The notes beneath the pieces were generated by a model. It searched no databases, was not told the DNA's origin, and saw only the letters and a list, made by a program, of their open reading frames with translations. The translations under genes were made by a program, and so were the position numbers. 64,000 bases of DNA from positions 1-64,000 of the IMG/VR virus record IMGVR_UViG_3300009171_000001. One strand, 5' to 3'. This stretch comes from a virus. Below, piece after piece: positions 17,050 through 24,909 of the stretch (position 1 is the stretch's first letter; the number at the start of each line of letters is the position of its first letter).

Positions 17050-17143
17050 CAGTCTGGTGGGCAGGATTTTATCCCGTTCACTGTGGCCTTTCACAACACG
17101 CTCGATTGCACGTCTGCATTCCGCCGCCGAGGGCCGAGATAGC
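17050..17143 (-). repeat. Intergenic element, copy 3 (degenerate)
   Basis: The plus-strand end CAGTCTGGTGGGCAGG matches copies 1 and 2, and the other end is GC-rich (CCGCCGCCGAGGGCC) but lacks the matching CAGACTG, so the long stem is lost. A short GGATTTTATCC hairpin remains inside. It again fills the space between a stop codon and the next ribosome binding site. Confidence 0.4.
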
Positions 17144-17377
17144 CTATTCGGAAACATGTAACCGAATCGTTAGCACCAACACATTTGGGTCTTCCACTGC
17201 CGGATGAATTGTCTGCCCAACAATCTCAATCCGCACCGTTCCCCCATATTGCATCTCAACAACATTTGGATCAATGGACGGGACTGACCACACCCCAAAC
17301 GGACGTGCTATAATTGTACTAACCACCATCAATGCCAAAACGGCCAAAACCATACATATCAACCTATTTTTTTTCAT
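17144..17377 (-). CDS. Small membrane-anchored or exported protein
   Basis: The 77-residue product begins MKKNRLICMVLAVLALMVVS, a lysine-rich start followed by a hydrophobic stretch that is either a signal peptide or a membrane anchor. The remainder (EMQYGGTVRIEIVGQTIHPA, VLVLTIRLHVSE) is beta-rich and would lie outside the cytoplasm. There is a ribosome binding site (GGAAAGGAAAT) before the ATG at 17377. Not recognised. Confidence 0.5.
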   Translation of the reverse strand: MKKNRLICMVLAVLALMVVSTIIARPFGVWSVPSIDPNVVEMQYGGTVRIEIVGQTIHPAVEDPNVLVLTIRLHVSE

Positions 17378-17431
17378 TTTTATTTCCTTTCCTAAATAAT
17401 CAGGCCAAAATACCTCTTTTTATCAAGAAGA

Positions 17432-17498
17432 AGAAGGTAGCAAGTTATCATCCTTGAATAGTCTATTAGTCTCGTCCCTGACCACCTTGCTACCTTCT
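17432..17498 (-). repeat. Long-loop perfect inverted repeat (13 bp)
   Basis: AGAAGGTAGCAAG at 17432-17444 pairs without mismatch with CTTGCTACCTTCT at 17486-17498 around a 41-nt loop. It is the first of three perfect hairpins in the 274-bp gap 17378-17651. It is too short and lacks the T arm to be a tRNA. Confidence 0.6.
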
Positions 17499-17520
17499 GC
17501 TGCATATAAACTTTTAAGGT

Positions 17521-17546
17521 GTGTGGGGCAAGGGATAGCCCCACAC
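17521..17546 (-). repeat. Perfect hairpin (9 bp stem, 8 nt loop)
   Basis: GTGTGGGGC and GCCCCACAC face each other around AAGGGATA. A GC-rich stem of this kind could terminate or slow transcription leaving the head morphogenesis gene, but no T-run follows on the minus strand. Confidence 0.55.
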
Positions 17547-17571
17547 CCATCTTAGAAAAGGAGACACTTGG

Positions 17572-17590
17572 TAGAACCCACGGTTCTACT
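17572..17590 (-). repeat. Perfect hairpin (8 bp stem, 3 nt loop)
   Basis: GTAGAACC at 17572-17579 pairs with GGTTCTAC at 17583-17590 across a CAC triloop. It lies just downstream, in minus-strand reading, of the promoter-like motif at 17648-17658. Confidence 0.55.
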
Positions 17591-17647
17591 TGTTGTTCCA
17601 CGCCGGAGTTACTAAGCCACCACCGGCTGGGCTCGTTCCCATTATAC

Positions 17648-17658
17648 TATATTATTGC
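17648..17658 (-). promoter_or_regulatory. Promoter-like motif GCAATAATATA
   Basis: The minus strand reads GGCAATAATATAGTATAATG here, the only minus-strand copy I saw of a motif that occurs in six intergenic places on the plus strand. It lies at the end of the head morphogenesis gene and upstream of the small-gene run, so it may start a transcript for those genes. Confidence 0.4.
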
Positions 17659-18539
17659 CTATCGTTTTTCCGTTTTTCCGTTTTTATTTCTGATGGTATC
17701 CAACAACAACGACAATTTGGATGAAGTGGTATTGTCCCCCTTGCCTCTTCCACAGTAAATGTCTCACCTTCCCTCGCACCACACTCTTCACAAACCAAAG
17801 CATCCCCCGCAGTACTCCATTCAGCCATCAATCCCAATTCATCTACTCCCAACATTTGAAATGAATCCAATTGTCCCTCAGCATGTGCATGAATTATTTC
17901 TGTCCTGGCAATCATTCTGGCCCGTGTACGGGACAAACTACCTATGGACTTTCTCATTTCCCTTGCAATCTGTAATGGGGACGCTCCATGCATCAATCCA
18001 TTTATTAAATGAGTACTCAATTGTTGACTCATTGAAGCAGTAATACCCTTCAATTGTTCAAATGAACGTGAACCCAACAATTGCAATTTACTCATCATTT
18101 CCGGTTGAGCAAAAGCCGTCCTCAAAAATTGTTCCCTACTCCCCAAATAGAAATCTGGTTGGGCCGATGCATACAAAATCCTATTAGCATCAATGTATGC
18201 CCTGGTCATACCCCGATGATAAGCAGATTCTATATATTCATATGTCCATGGTCGCCCATATATTCCCTTTCCAGACACGGTCAAAATACCAGCATTGACT
18301 TGATTGGCCAACCAACTTTGGAAAATCTGTAACTTTTGAGGATTAGTAGCAAAAGCATAATGCCCTGTTGCATGAAGGACCAAAGGCTTTTCGGGTTTTT
18401 TCAAACCCAATGAATCTTCCTCTACCAACCATTTCAATATCTGAACATACAACCAATTGAAACGGCGTTTTATTTCCCCCAAGAATTTCCGTTGTAACAA
18501 GGTTGTCCTTGTAGGGTCATGTCTTATGGTTGTTGTCAT
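17652..18539 (-). CDS. Head morphogenesis protein, SPP1 gp7/Mu F-like
   Basis: This 295-residue minor head protein has the signature of the family in its C-terminal 110 residues: SRTRARMIARTEIIHAHAEG, then AEWSTAGDALVCEECGAREG and IPLHPNCRCCWIPSE, including the conserved Cys pair and the H-P-N-C-R-C motif. The N-terminal half is helical and basic. Such proteins enter the procapsid with the portal and aid assembly or DNA ejection. The portal gene lies directly upstream, as usual. Start is the ATG at 18539. Confidence 0.85.
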   Translation of the reverse strand: MTTTIRHDPTRTTLLQRKFLGEIKRRFNWLYVQILKWLVEEDSLGLKKPEKPLVLHATGHYAFATNPQKLQIFQSWLANQVNAGILTVSGKGIYGRPWTYEYIESAYHRGMTRAYIDANRILYASAQPDFYLGSREQFLRTAFAQPEMMSKLQLLGSRSFEQLKGITASMSQQLSTHLINGLMHGASPLQIAREMRKSIGSLSRTRARMIARTEIIHAHAEGQLDSFQMLGVDELGLMAEWSTAGDALVCEECGAREGETFTVEEARGTIPLHPNCRCCWIPSEIKTEKRKNDRQ

Positions 18540-18556
18540 ACGTATCCTTTCAAAAA

Positions 18557-18609
18557 GTAGAAGGCCCGTTGCTTGGGGATTAATTCAAAACGCTTGGCGG
18601 GCCTTCTAC
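18557..18609 (-). repeat. Long-loop perfect inverted repeat (12 bp)
   Basis: GTAGAAGGCCCG at 18557-18568 pairs exactly with CGGGCCTTCTAC at 18598-18609 around a 29-nt loop. It occupies the whole gap between the portal and head morphogenesis genes and could act as an mRNA processing or stability signal setting portal level. Confidence 0.6.
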
Positions 18610-18624
18610 CTAAATTATCTAATC

Positions 18625-20025
18625 TCATTTCTCATTATCACCTTTGTCCTCATCTTCATCCTCATCCTCATCCAATAAATCACCTTGATATTGGGTTCGT
18701 TCCCCCTCAATCATATTCACCTCAGCCTCAGACATCCGGTGAATAGAGGTTAAATAGGAGCGTGGGGGGAGTAAAGCATCTACTCCACCAGCCACATATT
18801 TAGCAAACGCATCAGTCTTTTTCATTGCTATGTCCGCCACATCCATTTCAGTAGGCGATTCCAAATCTGGCCATTTCACCTTATATTCGGTGGGTTTGGG
18901 CAAACAACCCAAAGCAATCAACCTATCAAAAAATGGACGTATTACCAAAGGTGTCAAGTAACTTTCACGACGCCTGGAAATACGGCTGTTATGTACCTTT
19001 TTATCCTGCACCCCCGCCAACTTCCCCTCCTCTGTCCCCATAAATATCCGGTACGGTATTCCCAAAGCCATTGCTATCAACCGCACATGCCACTCCAAAT
19101 GTCCTGATGGGTTGACCGCCTGTGGCTGTAAAGATTTAGCCGATACCCCAGTCAACATCAACCATCGTTGCAAACCCTGCCCCCATAAAAATAATTGGTC
19201 CTTCATACTTTCCTCATCTATTGTAGCCCCCGCCTTTTCCGCCTCTGGGGTCAATTCAAAGGAGTAACCTGGAAAACCACCTTTCCAAAACATTTCACCA
19301 CTACCGCCACTGATTTTCTTAACATCCAATAAATTATTATATACAGGTTTCATCCTGGGTACACCTAACACATCACTGACGGTACGATTATCTACAAGAT
19401 GAATGATGCGGGACCAATGCACTATTTTTTGTTCCGTAGTATTTGTCCCTTCAAACTTGATTTCATATCGGGTTGGAAAACCATAACGTGGATTAGTGGC
19501 AGTGGTTTCACTTTCTTTTATAGTCACCACAGATTGGTCGAATGTTTGTAAAAACAACAACTCCCTTTTTGTATCACCCTTCCCCCCATTAGCCTCAACC
19601 TCCATAACAGGTTCACTCAAGGGTTTGCCATCATTCAAACCCAACAGTATTACCCCAAATTGACCTATACCACTCAACACATCGGCACGGCTGAGATAAT
19701 ACCAGATGGGTAATCGTTTGAATAAAGCATTCACAGCTTTCTCAAATTCCGTCTCCTCTTTATCTTCAATTTCATAAATTTCCGGCAACAACTTCCAACA
19801 TTCCTCCGGCCACACCTCCACCACCCGTTTGGCTAATCCATGTCTATCAAAAAAGCCCTTGTAATCCTCAATTGTCAAATCTGTAGGATATTGACATTCA
19901 GTATCTATATTTCTGGCTGGACTGAGCAAACGCTGTAAAAGCTCCCGCCTCAATGTAACCGCCTCATTCCTAAATACTTGCTGTAATTGTTCATTTGATG
20001 TAACTGGTTTTTGTTCTTCTGCCAT
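18625..20025 (-). CDS. Portal protein (DUF1073-like)
   Basis: The 466-residue protein shows the DUF1073 portal plan: YKGFFDRHGLAKRVVEVWPEECW near residue 55, a SRADVLSGIGQFGVILLGLNDG segment near 110, HWSRIIHLVDNRT near 215, and an LEWHVRLIAMALGIPYRIFMGTEEGKLAG segment near 320. The last 15 residues are nearly all Asp/Glu. It forms the dodecameric channel through which DNA is packaged. Position between large terminase and head morphogenesis genes fits. Complete, with an ATG at 20025 and a ribosome binding site AAAGG. Confidence 0.85.
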   Translation of the reverse strand: MAEEQKPVTSNEQLQQVFRNEAVTLRRELLQRLLSPARNIDTECQYPTDLTIEDYKGFFDRHGLAKRVVEVWPEECWKLLPEIYEIEDKEETEFEKAVNALFKRLPIWYYLSRADVLSGIGQFGVILLGLNDGKPLSEPVMEVEANGGKGDTKRELLFLQTFDQSVVTIKESETTATNPRYGFPTRYEIKFEGTNTTEQKIVHWSRIIHLVDNRTVSDVLGVPRMKPVYNNLLDVKKISGGSGEMFWKGGFPGYSFELTPEAEKAGATIDEESMKDQLFLWGQGLQRWLMLTGVSAKSLQPQAVNPSGHLEWHVRLIAMALGIPYRIFMGTEEGKLAGVQDKKVHNSRISRRRESYLTPLVIRPFFDRLIALGCLPKPTEYKVKWPDLESPTEMDVADIAMKKTDAFAKYVAGGVDALLPPRSYLTSIHRMSEAEVNMIEGERTQYQGDLLDEDEDEDEDKGDNEK

Positions 20026-20036
20026 AATTTAACCTT

Positions 20037-21545
20037 TCAAGAGTACTTTTTGCTTGTCAATCCGTGAAAAATCCCTTTTGATGTCTGCCATCCACCACCA
20101 GCCCTTACAACTGGTTTGCTCAAAAAATTAAAAGCACCACTACTGGCATCTACTTGATCTTTATACTTGCTACGTGGAAAATGCCTCAATTCATCCAGAT
20201 ATTCTTTATTCCATCCCCCTGGCACCATATAAACATTTCCAATGTTGACTTGGGATGCATATGGTTCAGCCCTCATTTCTTTATTACCAGAGGATTGACC
20301 CACTTTATCTACACTTACAGAATACCCAGCCAGATTACGCACAGTCCATACCGCACTATCTTTCCCACCACTCCCAGGCTCTTGCTCCACCCTTATCCTC
20401 ACATCCTTCCCATCCAATTCAGCCACATCCCTAATCTTTCTCTCCCTCTCATCCACCCCCCACTGTCCTTTCACCACATTCAACACCCAATACCTCCCCT
20501 CTTTATCCTTCCCCATCTCCACCCCCGCCGTCCTGGCCCCACCATCTTTAGTACCCGCCTTATCCCAATAACGTAATCTCGTCACCCATTGTATTTTATC
20601 CGGTATTTCAGACAGGACAATCATATTTGTCTTGAACATCATACCACCTTCAGGTATAGGTTTTTGTAATACCTGGCCGGCATAACCATATTCACCCAAC
20701 TGTCTCCACAAATCCTCCAAATACCCCCTGGGCATCTTAACAGGGTCAAGTAATCCATCTTTGTAATATTTTTTCAATTCAGGTGGTTTTACATCATCTG
20801 TTATTTCACCAGGCAAACATATATGTTGGATATCATCCCCACCCATATCCAACAAAGTTTGTGTAGGGTCATCCTGATGCAACCGCTGCATAATGAGGAT
20901 GATAGGGGCAATACGTTTGTAAGTAGCCACCTTTCGTGTAGGCAACGTCCTGGTCATCCATCGGTTCACCGTTTTCAAATCAGCTTCAGATGCACTGCGT
21001 TCAGGGTCAATAGGGTCATCCACAAGCAAAAAATGCCCGTGCATGCCTTGAACCTGCCCCCCCACACCCACCGTGTACCGGCTGCCACCCAATGTATTTT
21101 TGAAATAGCTTTTGACATGCTGATCCTGCCTCAACACAATTTCAGGGTAACAAGCCCTATATTTCTCACTCCATATCAAATCCCTACTTTTCAAAGCCAA
21201 ATCCAACCCTACACTGTCAGTATAACTGGCGGTAATAAATTGTGCACTGGGCATCCGTGTCCACACCCACGCCGGATACATAATACTACAGATGGTACTT
21301 TTAGTTGTGCCAGGGGGGATATTCACTACAATATCACCTTTTTTGGGCAACCTGTTAAAAACCCGCTCAGCAGCAGTTTGTAATACCCCACACAGATATG
21401 ATATATGCCAGTTGTCAATAAATGGCTCACACAGAAAACTTTCAAAGAATTCCACCACAAACCGATAAAAACTACTCCGGCATATACTACCCACCACAGT
21501 GGCTTCATCCAATTCTAATTCATCCAATACACTCATGTCTATCAT
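20037..21545 (-). CDS. terL: Terminase large subunit
   Basis: The 502-residue ATPase-nuclease drives DNA packaging. Walker A is NIPPGTTKST near residue 89, Walker B is GHFLLVDDPIDPE near 172, and a coupling motif follows (IILIMQRLHQDDPT). The nuclease domain starts near residue 315 with LRYWDKAGTKDGGARTAGVEM, giving the first conserved Asp, and continues through VRIRVEQEPGSGGKDS. An internal ATG at 21536 (MSVLDELELD) may be the true start, because nothing like a ribosome binding site was resolved before 21545. Confidence 0.9.
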   Translation of the reverse strand: MIDMSVLDELELDEATVVGSICRSSFYRFVVEFFESFLCEPFIDNWHISYLCGVLQTAAERVFNRLPKKGDIVVNIPPGTTKSTICSIMYPAWVWTRMPSAQFITASYTDSVGLDLALKSRDLIWSEKYRACYPEIVLRQDQHVKSYFKNTLGGSRYTVGVGGQVQGMHGHFLLVDDPIDPERSASEADLKTVNRWMTRTLPTRKVATYKRIAPIILIMQRLHQDDPTQTLLDMGGDDIQHICLPGEITDDVKPPELKKYYKDGLLDPVKMPRGYLEDLWRQLGEYGYAGQVLQKPIPEGGMMFKTNMIVLSEIPDKIQWVTRLRYWDKAGTKDGGARTAGVEMGKDKEGRYWVLNVVKGQWGVDERERKIRDVAELDGKDVRIRVEQEPGSGGKDSAVWTVRNLAGYSVSVDKVGQSSGNKEMRAEPYASQVNIGNVYMVPGGWNKEYLDELRHFPRSKYKDQVDASSGAFNFLSKPVVRAGGGWQTSKGIFHGLTSKKYS

Positions 21546-22140
21546 ATGACAAATCCCAAAAATTTATACGGGATAAAAAATACACCCGATAGAAAATATA
21601 ATAACGGGGTGGGGTAAGCTAAGCTACTGGAAAATATAGGGGATAATAAATGAACGATATATAGTCTATAAAGTAAATCCCAAAAATTGGATGAATATGA
21701 AAAACCCACCCCGATGAATAATAAATAGGGGGTATAGGGGGATAATATCTGGTTGAAGGGGAGTATCAGGAATATCAAGAATAGTACGATATATAGTCTA
21801 TAAAGTAAATCCCAAAAATTTGGTAATAACCGTGGGATGGCCATTACCCCCCCTTTTACCCCCTCCCCCCCTCTATAGCGGGGTCGTCTAAAAATAAATA
21901 TATACTTTATATCCATAATACATCCTATATATACTATCTATACATCTATACTATATATCCTATAATAGTATATACTTTATATCCTGAATATACTTTGTAT
22001 ATACTATATATCTATACTATACTTATATCCTATTCTGGTATATACTATCTATACTTTTCTTATCCATAATACATCCTATATATACTATATATCTATACTA
22101 TACTTATATCCTATTTTGGTATATACTATATATCCTATTT
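21546..22140. repeat. AT-rich direct-repeat region between terminase genes
   Basis: Two direct-repeat families are visible. A 36-bp unit beginning CGATATATAGTCTATAAAG occurs at about 21656 and 21789, with a partial third copy (AAATCCCAAAAATTT) at 21550. A second family occurs at about 21911-22130: blocks starting ATCCATAATACATCCTATAT (21911, 22062) and ATATCTATACTATACTTATA (about 22008 and 22087). A 124-codon minus frame crosses the first family but is made of the repeats and is not accepted as a gene. Place beside the terminase genes suggests a packaging site or replication origin; this is inference. Confidence 0.5.
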
Positions 22141-22926
22141 CTATTCATTACCTGCACCCCCCTCATTATCTATTTTATCGGGTAATAGGGCCACGGGATT
22201 AGGGGATGGTATATTATCTATAACCGTACTATCGATGGCCCGCCGTCTAATAGTTTCTAATATCTTCTCGCGTACATCCATCGGTAACTCGTCTATAACT
22301 ATCCTTCCTTTTATAGTAGTATTTTTATCTATCTCTATTTTCTCCCCGTACCCTCTATCCTTACACTTTGTTTTTAGCCCGTATAGAATCGCCGTTGTAT
22401 CCATCGCTTTTACTAATTTATAAAATTGACTCTCTATAAAATCCTTCTTTATATCCTCTATTTCTTTTACTAACTTACCGAAATCGCCATCGTTATTTAA
22501 CCACTGGTAATACAACCCTCTACTTATCCCGACTTTCCGGCAAGCCTTCGCTATAGAGAAATTATTAGATATTAGGGCGTAGATAAAAAGATATTGATTA
22601 GCTGCTTTCCCCTTATTAGCCAAAAGGCTTTCTATTTTCCCCGTATCCGTCCCCTCTTTATCATACTGATTTATCTTTTCCCAAACGGATTTTAGGTTAT
22701 CGGGTAGCCGATTATAAACATAGTCTTTTATGCTTAGGTTGTTATTAGTTTTTTTCCGTATAGACTTAGCTGTCTTTATAGCCATTCTAATCTTTTTATA
22801 CTTTTTTCTCCATGTTATCAAGGTTGGCTTAGTCACGCCTATAGTTTTGGCTACGGTATTTAAGGTGGCACCATCCTTCACCAAATCGTATATCGTAAAA
22901 ACTAAACTATCGTTCCATTTTGTCAT
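22141..22926 (-). CDS. terS: Terminase small subunit-like protein
   Basis: The 261-residue protein has an N-terminal helix-turn-helix (TLNTVAKTIGVTKPTLITWRK, about residues 20-40) and a second one in the middle (NFSIAKACRKVGISRGLYYQWL, about 122-143), followed by a helical region and AILYGLKTKCKDRGYGEK, a common small-terminase motif. It would bind the packaging site and feed DNA to the large subunit. It is the first gene of the minus block. Its codon choice (many ATA and CGx codons in an AT-rich gene) differs somewhat from the structural genes downstream. Confidence 0.7.
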   Translation of the reverse strand: MTKWNDSLVFTIYDLVKDGATLNTVAKTIGVTKPTLITWRKKYKKIRMAIKTAKSIRKKTNNNLSIKDYVYNRLPDNLKSVWEKINQYDKEGTDTGKIESLLANKGKAANQYLFIYALISNNFSIAKACRKVGISRGLYYQWLNNDGDFGKLVKEIEDIKKDFIESQFYKLVKAMDTTAILYGLKTKCKDRGYGEKIEIDKNTTIKGRIVIDELPMDVREKILETIRRRAIDSTVIDNIPSPNPVALLPDKIDNEGGAGNE

Positions 22927-23219
22927 ATATCTAATTATATCCTATATATCCTATATATTTATACCCTGATTAGGGATTTTTAGAATATACCGTTGAAACC
23001 TGAAAAAGTCAATAGGCAGGTATAGATTTATAGACGGAAAAAAGTAAAATTTCTTAAGATTTTTTGGCCTTAAAATCTTGGTTTTTAGCGTAAAAACGGG
23101 GTTTTCCAAGATTTTTTCGATATACCCTAAAATTTTCTAAAGATTTCTCTCGCCTTAGCCGATAACGTATAGTATAGTATATATAGTATAGGCTATAAAG
23201 TATAGCCTAAGCATATTTG
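22927..23219. promoter_or_regulatory. Divergent intergenic region, AT-rich with hairpins
   Basis: The minus and plus gene blocks diverge here, so early and packaging promoters should lie inside. I see a hairpin AAGATTTT/AAAATCTT (about 23056-23080) followed by a T-run on the plus strand, resembling a terminator, and a perfect 8-bp hairpin TAGGCTAT/ATAGCCTA at about 23189-23209. Tandem TATAGTATA-like runs stand at 23168-23190. No reading frame is convincing and no promoter can be fixed with confidence. Confidence 0.4.
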
Positions 23220-23535
23220 ACAAGTTTATATCGGAGGCCGGGAAGGGCGGATTTTACTACGGGGTAAGATTACGCGGTCGGCCTAAAATACCGGAAGGAA
23301 TCTAAGTCGATACGCTACGGCTTACCTGGAAGTCCCGCTCCCGAAGAGGGCAGGCGGGTATCTAAGGAAACTACGGGTGGACGGCTTCCAGCTCTATTTC
23401 AACCACGCTTCGGCCTCAGGCCCGATAGGGGTTAAAATAGTATCAAGGCTGGCGGCGGGGCAGGGCGATATATCGTAAGGATTTACGGGCAAGCGGGCGA
23501 TACCAAGCAGATTTATCTGCCGGCAAAAGTCCACA
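23220..23535 (+). ncRNA. Candidate structured non-coding RNA (about 315 nt)
   Basis: This stretch is GC-rich inside very AT-rich flanks, has no open frame and folds by eye into many local helices: AGGCCG/CGGCCT (23236/23279), CTGGAAG/CTTCCAG enclosing CCCGC/GCGGG (about 23326-23391), CTATTTCAACC/GGTTAAAATAG (about 23394-23440, one mismatch), CGTAA/TTACG (about 23473-23487) and GCAGA/TCTGC (about 23507-23520). A GCCGG/CCGGC pair could close the whole. The plus strand is chosen because a tRNA-like element and plus genes follow. It is not RNase P RNA, tmRNA or SRP RNA as far as I can see; phage RNAs such as GOLLD or ROOL are possible comparators. Confidence 0.45.
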
Positions 23536-23609
23536 ATATAATATAAGATATATATACTTTATATATATACTTATATTACCAATTCTCCCTTAGAAAGAAA
23601 ATTAGATTA

Positions 23610-23672
23610 GGGCCTAATCGGATTACCCGACAAAATATATCGGGTATAGCGGTTCAACTCCGCTATAGGCTC
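23610..23672 (+). ncRNA. tRNA-like element 1 (no D arm)
   Basis: GGGCCTA at 23610-23616 pairs with TAGGCTC at 23666-23672 as a 7-bp acceptor-like helix. A T arm with AGCGG, loop TTCAACT and CCGCT lies at 23648-23664, and a central stem ACCCGA/TCGGGT at 23625-23645. There is no D arm and only 63 nt, so it is not a usual tRNA. The central stem resembles the hairpin of the pseudoknot elements nearby. It ends about 50 nt before the first early gene. Confidence 0.6.
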
Positions 23673-23725
23673 TTGTGTTTGTAAGTAAAATATCTAATAA
23701 TTATCTTATTTAAGGAGAACAAAAA

Positions 23726-23992
23726 ATGAAAACCGAAACGAAAACCGAAACGAAAATTACGAACGCCGAAAAAAGGGTAATCTTATCCGCTATTCGGGAA
23801 AAGATAAAAATCGCCTCCGATATTCTTTCCGTCGCCACCGTCGAGGAAAATTACGAGGATGAGGTAGTTATCGATGCGATAACGGACGCGGCGTTAATCA
23901 TCGAAATCGCGTATCTTAATTCGCTCGATGACGGCGGAGCGAGGATTCTTTACCCGCCGAAAGACGGGGAGGCCTACCGGAACGGGGAATAA
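23726..23992 (+). CDS. Early hypothetical protein, 88 residues
   Basis: The start has an AAGGAGAACAAAAA leader shared with six other genes nearby. The product is acidic and helical (EKRVILSAIREKIKIASDIL, EENYEDEVVIDAITDAALII) with a KTETKTETK start. It is not recognised. It is the first gene of the plus block, behind tRNA-like element 1, and is followed by pseudoknot element 1. First position and small size suggest an early host-takeover protein, which is inference. Confidence 0.6.
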   Translation: MKTETKTETKITNAEKRVILSAIREKIKIASDILSVATVEENYEDEVVIDAITDAALIIEIAYLNSLDDGGARILYPPKDGEAYRNGE

Positions 23993-24000
23993 AAGTTGAA

Positions 24001-24069
24001 ATACCCGATAATCTATATCGGGTATATATAGGTGAAAAGCGATAACCTATACTGATGAGACTAATCGCT
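24001..24069 (+). ncRNA. Hairpin plus H-type pseudoknot, copy 1
   Basis: Hairpin ATACCCGATA/TATCGGGTAT (24001-24025, 5-nt loop) is followed by stem 1 TATAGGT (24027-24033)/ACCTATA (24045-24051) and stem 2 AGCGAT (24038-24043)/ATCGCT (24064-24069). The stems interleave with loops of 4, 1 and 12 nt, ideal for an H-type pseudoknot. It lies just after the 23726 gene and about 37 nt before the next start codon. Confidence 0.65.
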
Positions 24070-24106
24070 AAAATATCTATTTAATATCTATTTAAGGAGA
24101 ACAAAA

Positions 24107-24382
24107 ATGAGAACGTCGAGAAAAGCTCCGATTATTCAAGTCCGAACTTTGGCCGAAAGGATAATCGAAATTAGCGAAAATCCACTAAGTGAAGCAGATT
24201 TTGAAGGGAAGACGGGACGCTCTCGGAGCGAGGTATTACTATTTTTAGCGAAGACTATCCTAATGGAATTAGAATCCACCGCTAAGTCTCGCCTCTTATA
24301 TATACCCGCTAAGTCAAGCATTGCCGCTAAGTCAAGCATTGCCGCTAAGTCAAGCATTGCCGCTAAGTCAAGCATCCGCTAA
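24107..24382 (+). CDS. Early hypothetical protein with repeat-made C-terminus
   Basis: The 91-residue product has a helical body (TLAERIIEISENPLSEADF, RSEVLLFLAKTILMELEST) and a tail of AAKSSI units encoded by a direct DNA repeat. The tail length therefore depends on repeat number and is likely unimportant for the fold. It begins after the shared leader and its stop overlaps the first bases of tRNA-like element 2. No family is recognised. Confidence 0.5.
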   Translation: MRTSRKAPIIQVRTLAERIIEISENPLSEADFEGKTGRSRSEVLLFLAKTILMELESTAKSRLLYIPAKSSIAAKSSIAAKSSIAAKSSIR

Positions 24383-24384
24383 GT
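24307..24384 (+). repeat. Tandem 18-bp repeat GCTAAGTCAAGCATTGCC
   Basis: Four near-perfect tandem units, the last shortened to GCTAAGTCAAGCATCC, run up to the stop codon of the host gene; each starts with GCTAAGT, a word that is unusually frequent on this strand. The number is expected to vary between relatives through slippage. Confidence 0.85.
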
Positions 24385-24434
24385 CTCCATCTGAAATAGA
24401 GGTCAGATTTATAGGTTCGACTCCTATGGAGACT
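24382..24434 (+). ncRNA. tRNA-like element 2 (no D arm)
   Basis: AGTCTCC at 24382-24388 pairs with GGAGACT at 24428-24434 (extendable to 8 bp), the T arm is ATAGG-TTCGACT-CCTAT, and the central stem is ATCTGA/TCAGAT (24389-24394/24403-24408). Only 53 nt separate the acceptor ends. The 3' flank TTTTGTAAGTAAAATATC is nearly that of element 1. Confidence 0.65.
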
Positions 24435-24481
24435 TTTGTAAGTAAAATATCTAATAATTATCTTATTTAAGGAGAACAAAA

Positions 24482-24817
24482 ATGAAGACCAAAATAAAAG
24501 ACACATTAAGACCATTCACTAAACAGGATGATCGCGTTTTTTGCAGCACTAAAAAACCTTCGGATGGCTCAACACCACTTATCGGCAGGGTCAAGATAAC
24601 AAATTGGCCTGATTCCGATAAAACTGATGGGTGGGATGACTTTGTGACTGTAATAGTGGATGGCCTCGGAGTATGTTTGTGTGGGACAGATGGTGTATTA
24701 ACAAGAGCCATCCCAGATTTTGAAGATGCTAAGGCCATTGCATATTACATTCTCTCCACTCCCACAGATTACATCCAACTGGTAAATAGCGGCAAGTGGG
24801 AATCCATCAATCTGTAG
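24482..24817 (+). CDS. Early hypothetical protein, 111 residues
   Basis: It follows tRNA-like element 2 and the shared leader. The chain begins MKTKIKDTLRPFTKQDDRVF and has a beta-rich middle (DDFVTVIVDGLGVCLCGTDG) and a helical DFEDAKAIAYYILS segment near the end. No family is recognised. Pseudoknot element 2 follows its stop codon by about 24 nt. Confidence 0.6.
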   Translation: MKTKIKDTLRPFTKQDDRVFCSTKKPSDGSTPLIGRVKITNWPDSDKTDGWDDFVTVIVDGLGVCLCGTDGVLTRAIPDFEDAKAIAYYILSTPTDYIQLVNSGKWESINL

Positions 24818-24840
24818 TAAAAACCGCCCGCTAAGTCGAA

Positions 24841-24909
24841 ATACCCGATATAGATTATCGGGTATATATAGGTCAAAGCGATGAACCTATACTGATGAGA
24901 CTAATCGCT
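24841..24909 (+). ncRNA. Hairpin plus H-type pseudoknot, copy 2
   Basis: Hairpin 24841-24865; stem 1 TATAGGT (24867-24873)/ACCTATA (24885-24891); stem 2 AGCGAT (24877-24882)/ATCGCT (24904-24909). Loop 3 is again 12 nt (CTGATGAGACTA). The hairpin loop differs from copy 1 (TAGAT in place of ATCTA) while the stem is kept. Confidence 0.65.

Noticed and set aside
17432-17498. tRNA gene suggested by complementary ends
   Set aside because: The paired ends are 13 bp, the span is only 67 nt and no T arm or anticodon arm is present.
17392-17601. 69-codon minus-strand frame in the hairpin-rich gap
   Set aside because: It crosses two perfect hairpins, has biased composition and no family-like motif; the hairpins explain the sequence.
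21542-21916. 124-codon minus-strand frame rich in aromatic and leucine residues
   Set aside because: It is made of AT-rich direct repeats (NFWDLLYRLYIV occurs twice), has no ribosome binding site I can see, and looks like translated repeat DNA.
24051-24072. CTGATGA in pseudoknot loop 3 as a hammerhead ribozyme core
   Set aside because: The following GAAA and the three hammerhead stems are missing, and copy 3 of the element replaces the word with TCGAAAA.
24307-24384. CRISPR array
   Set aside because: The 18-bp units are directly tandem, with no spacers and no cas genes nearby.
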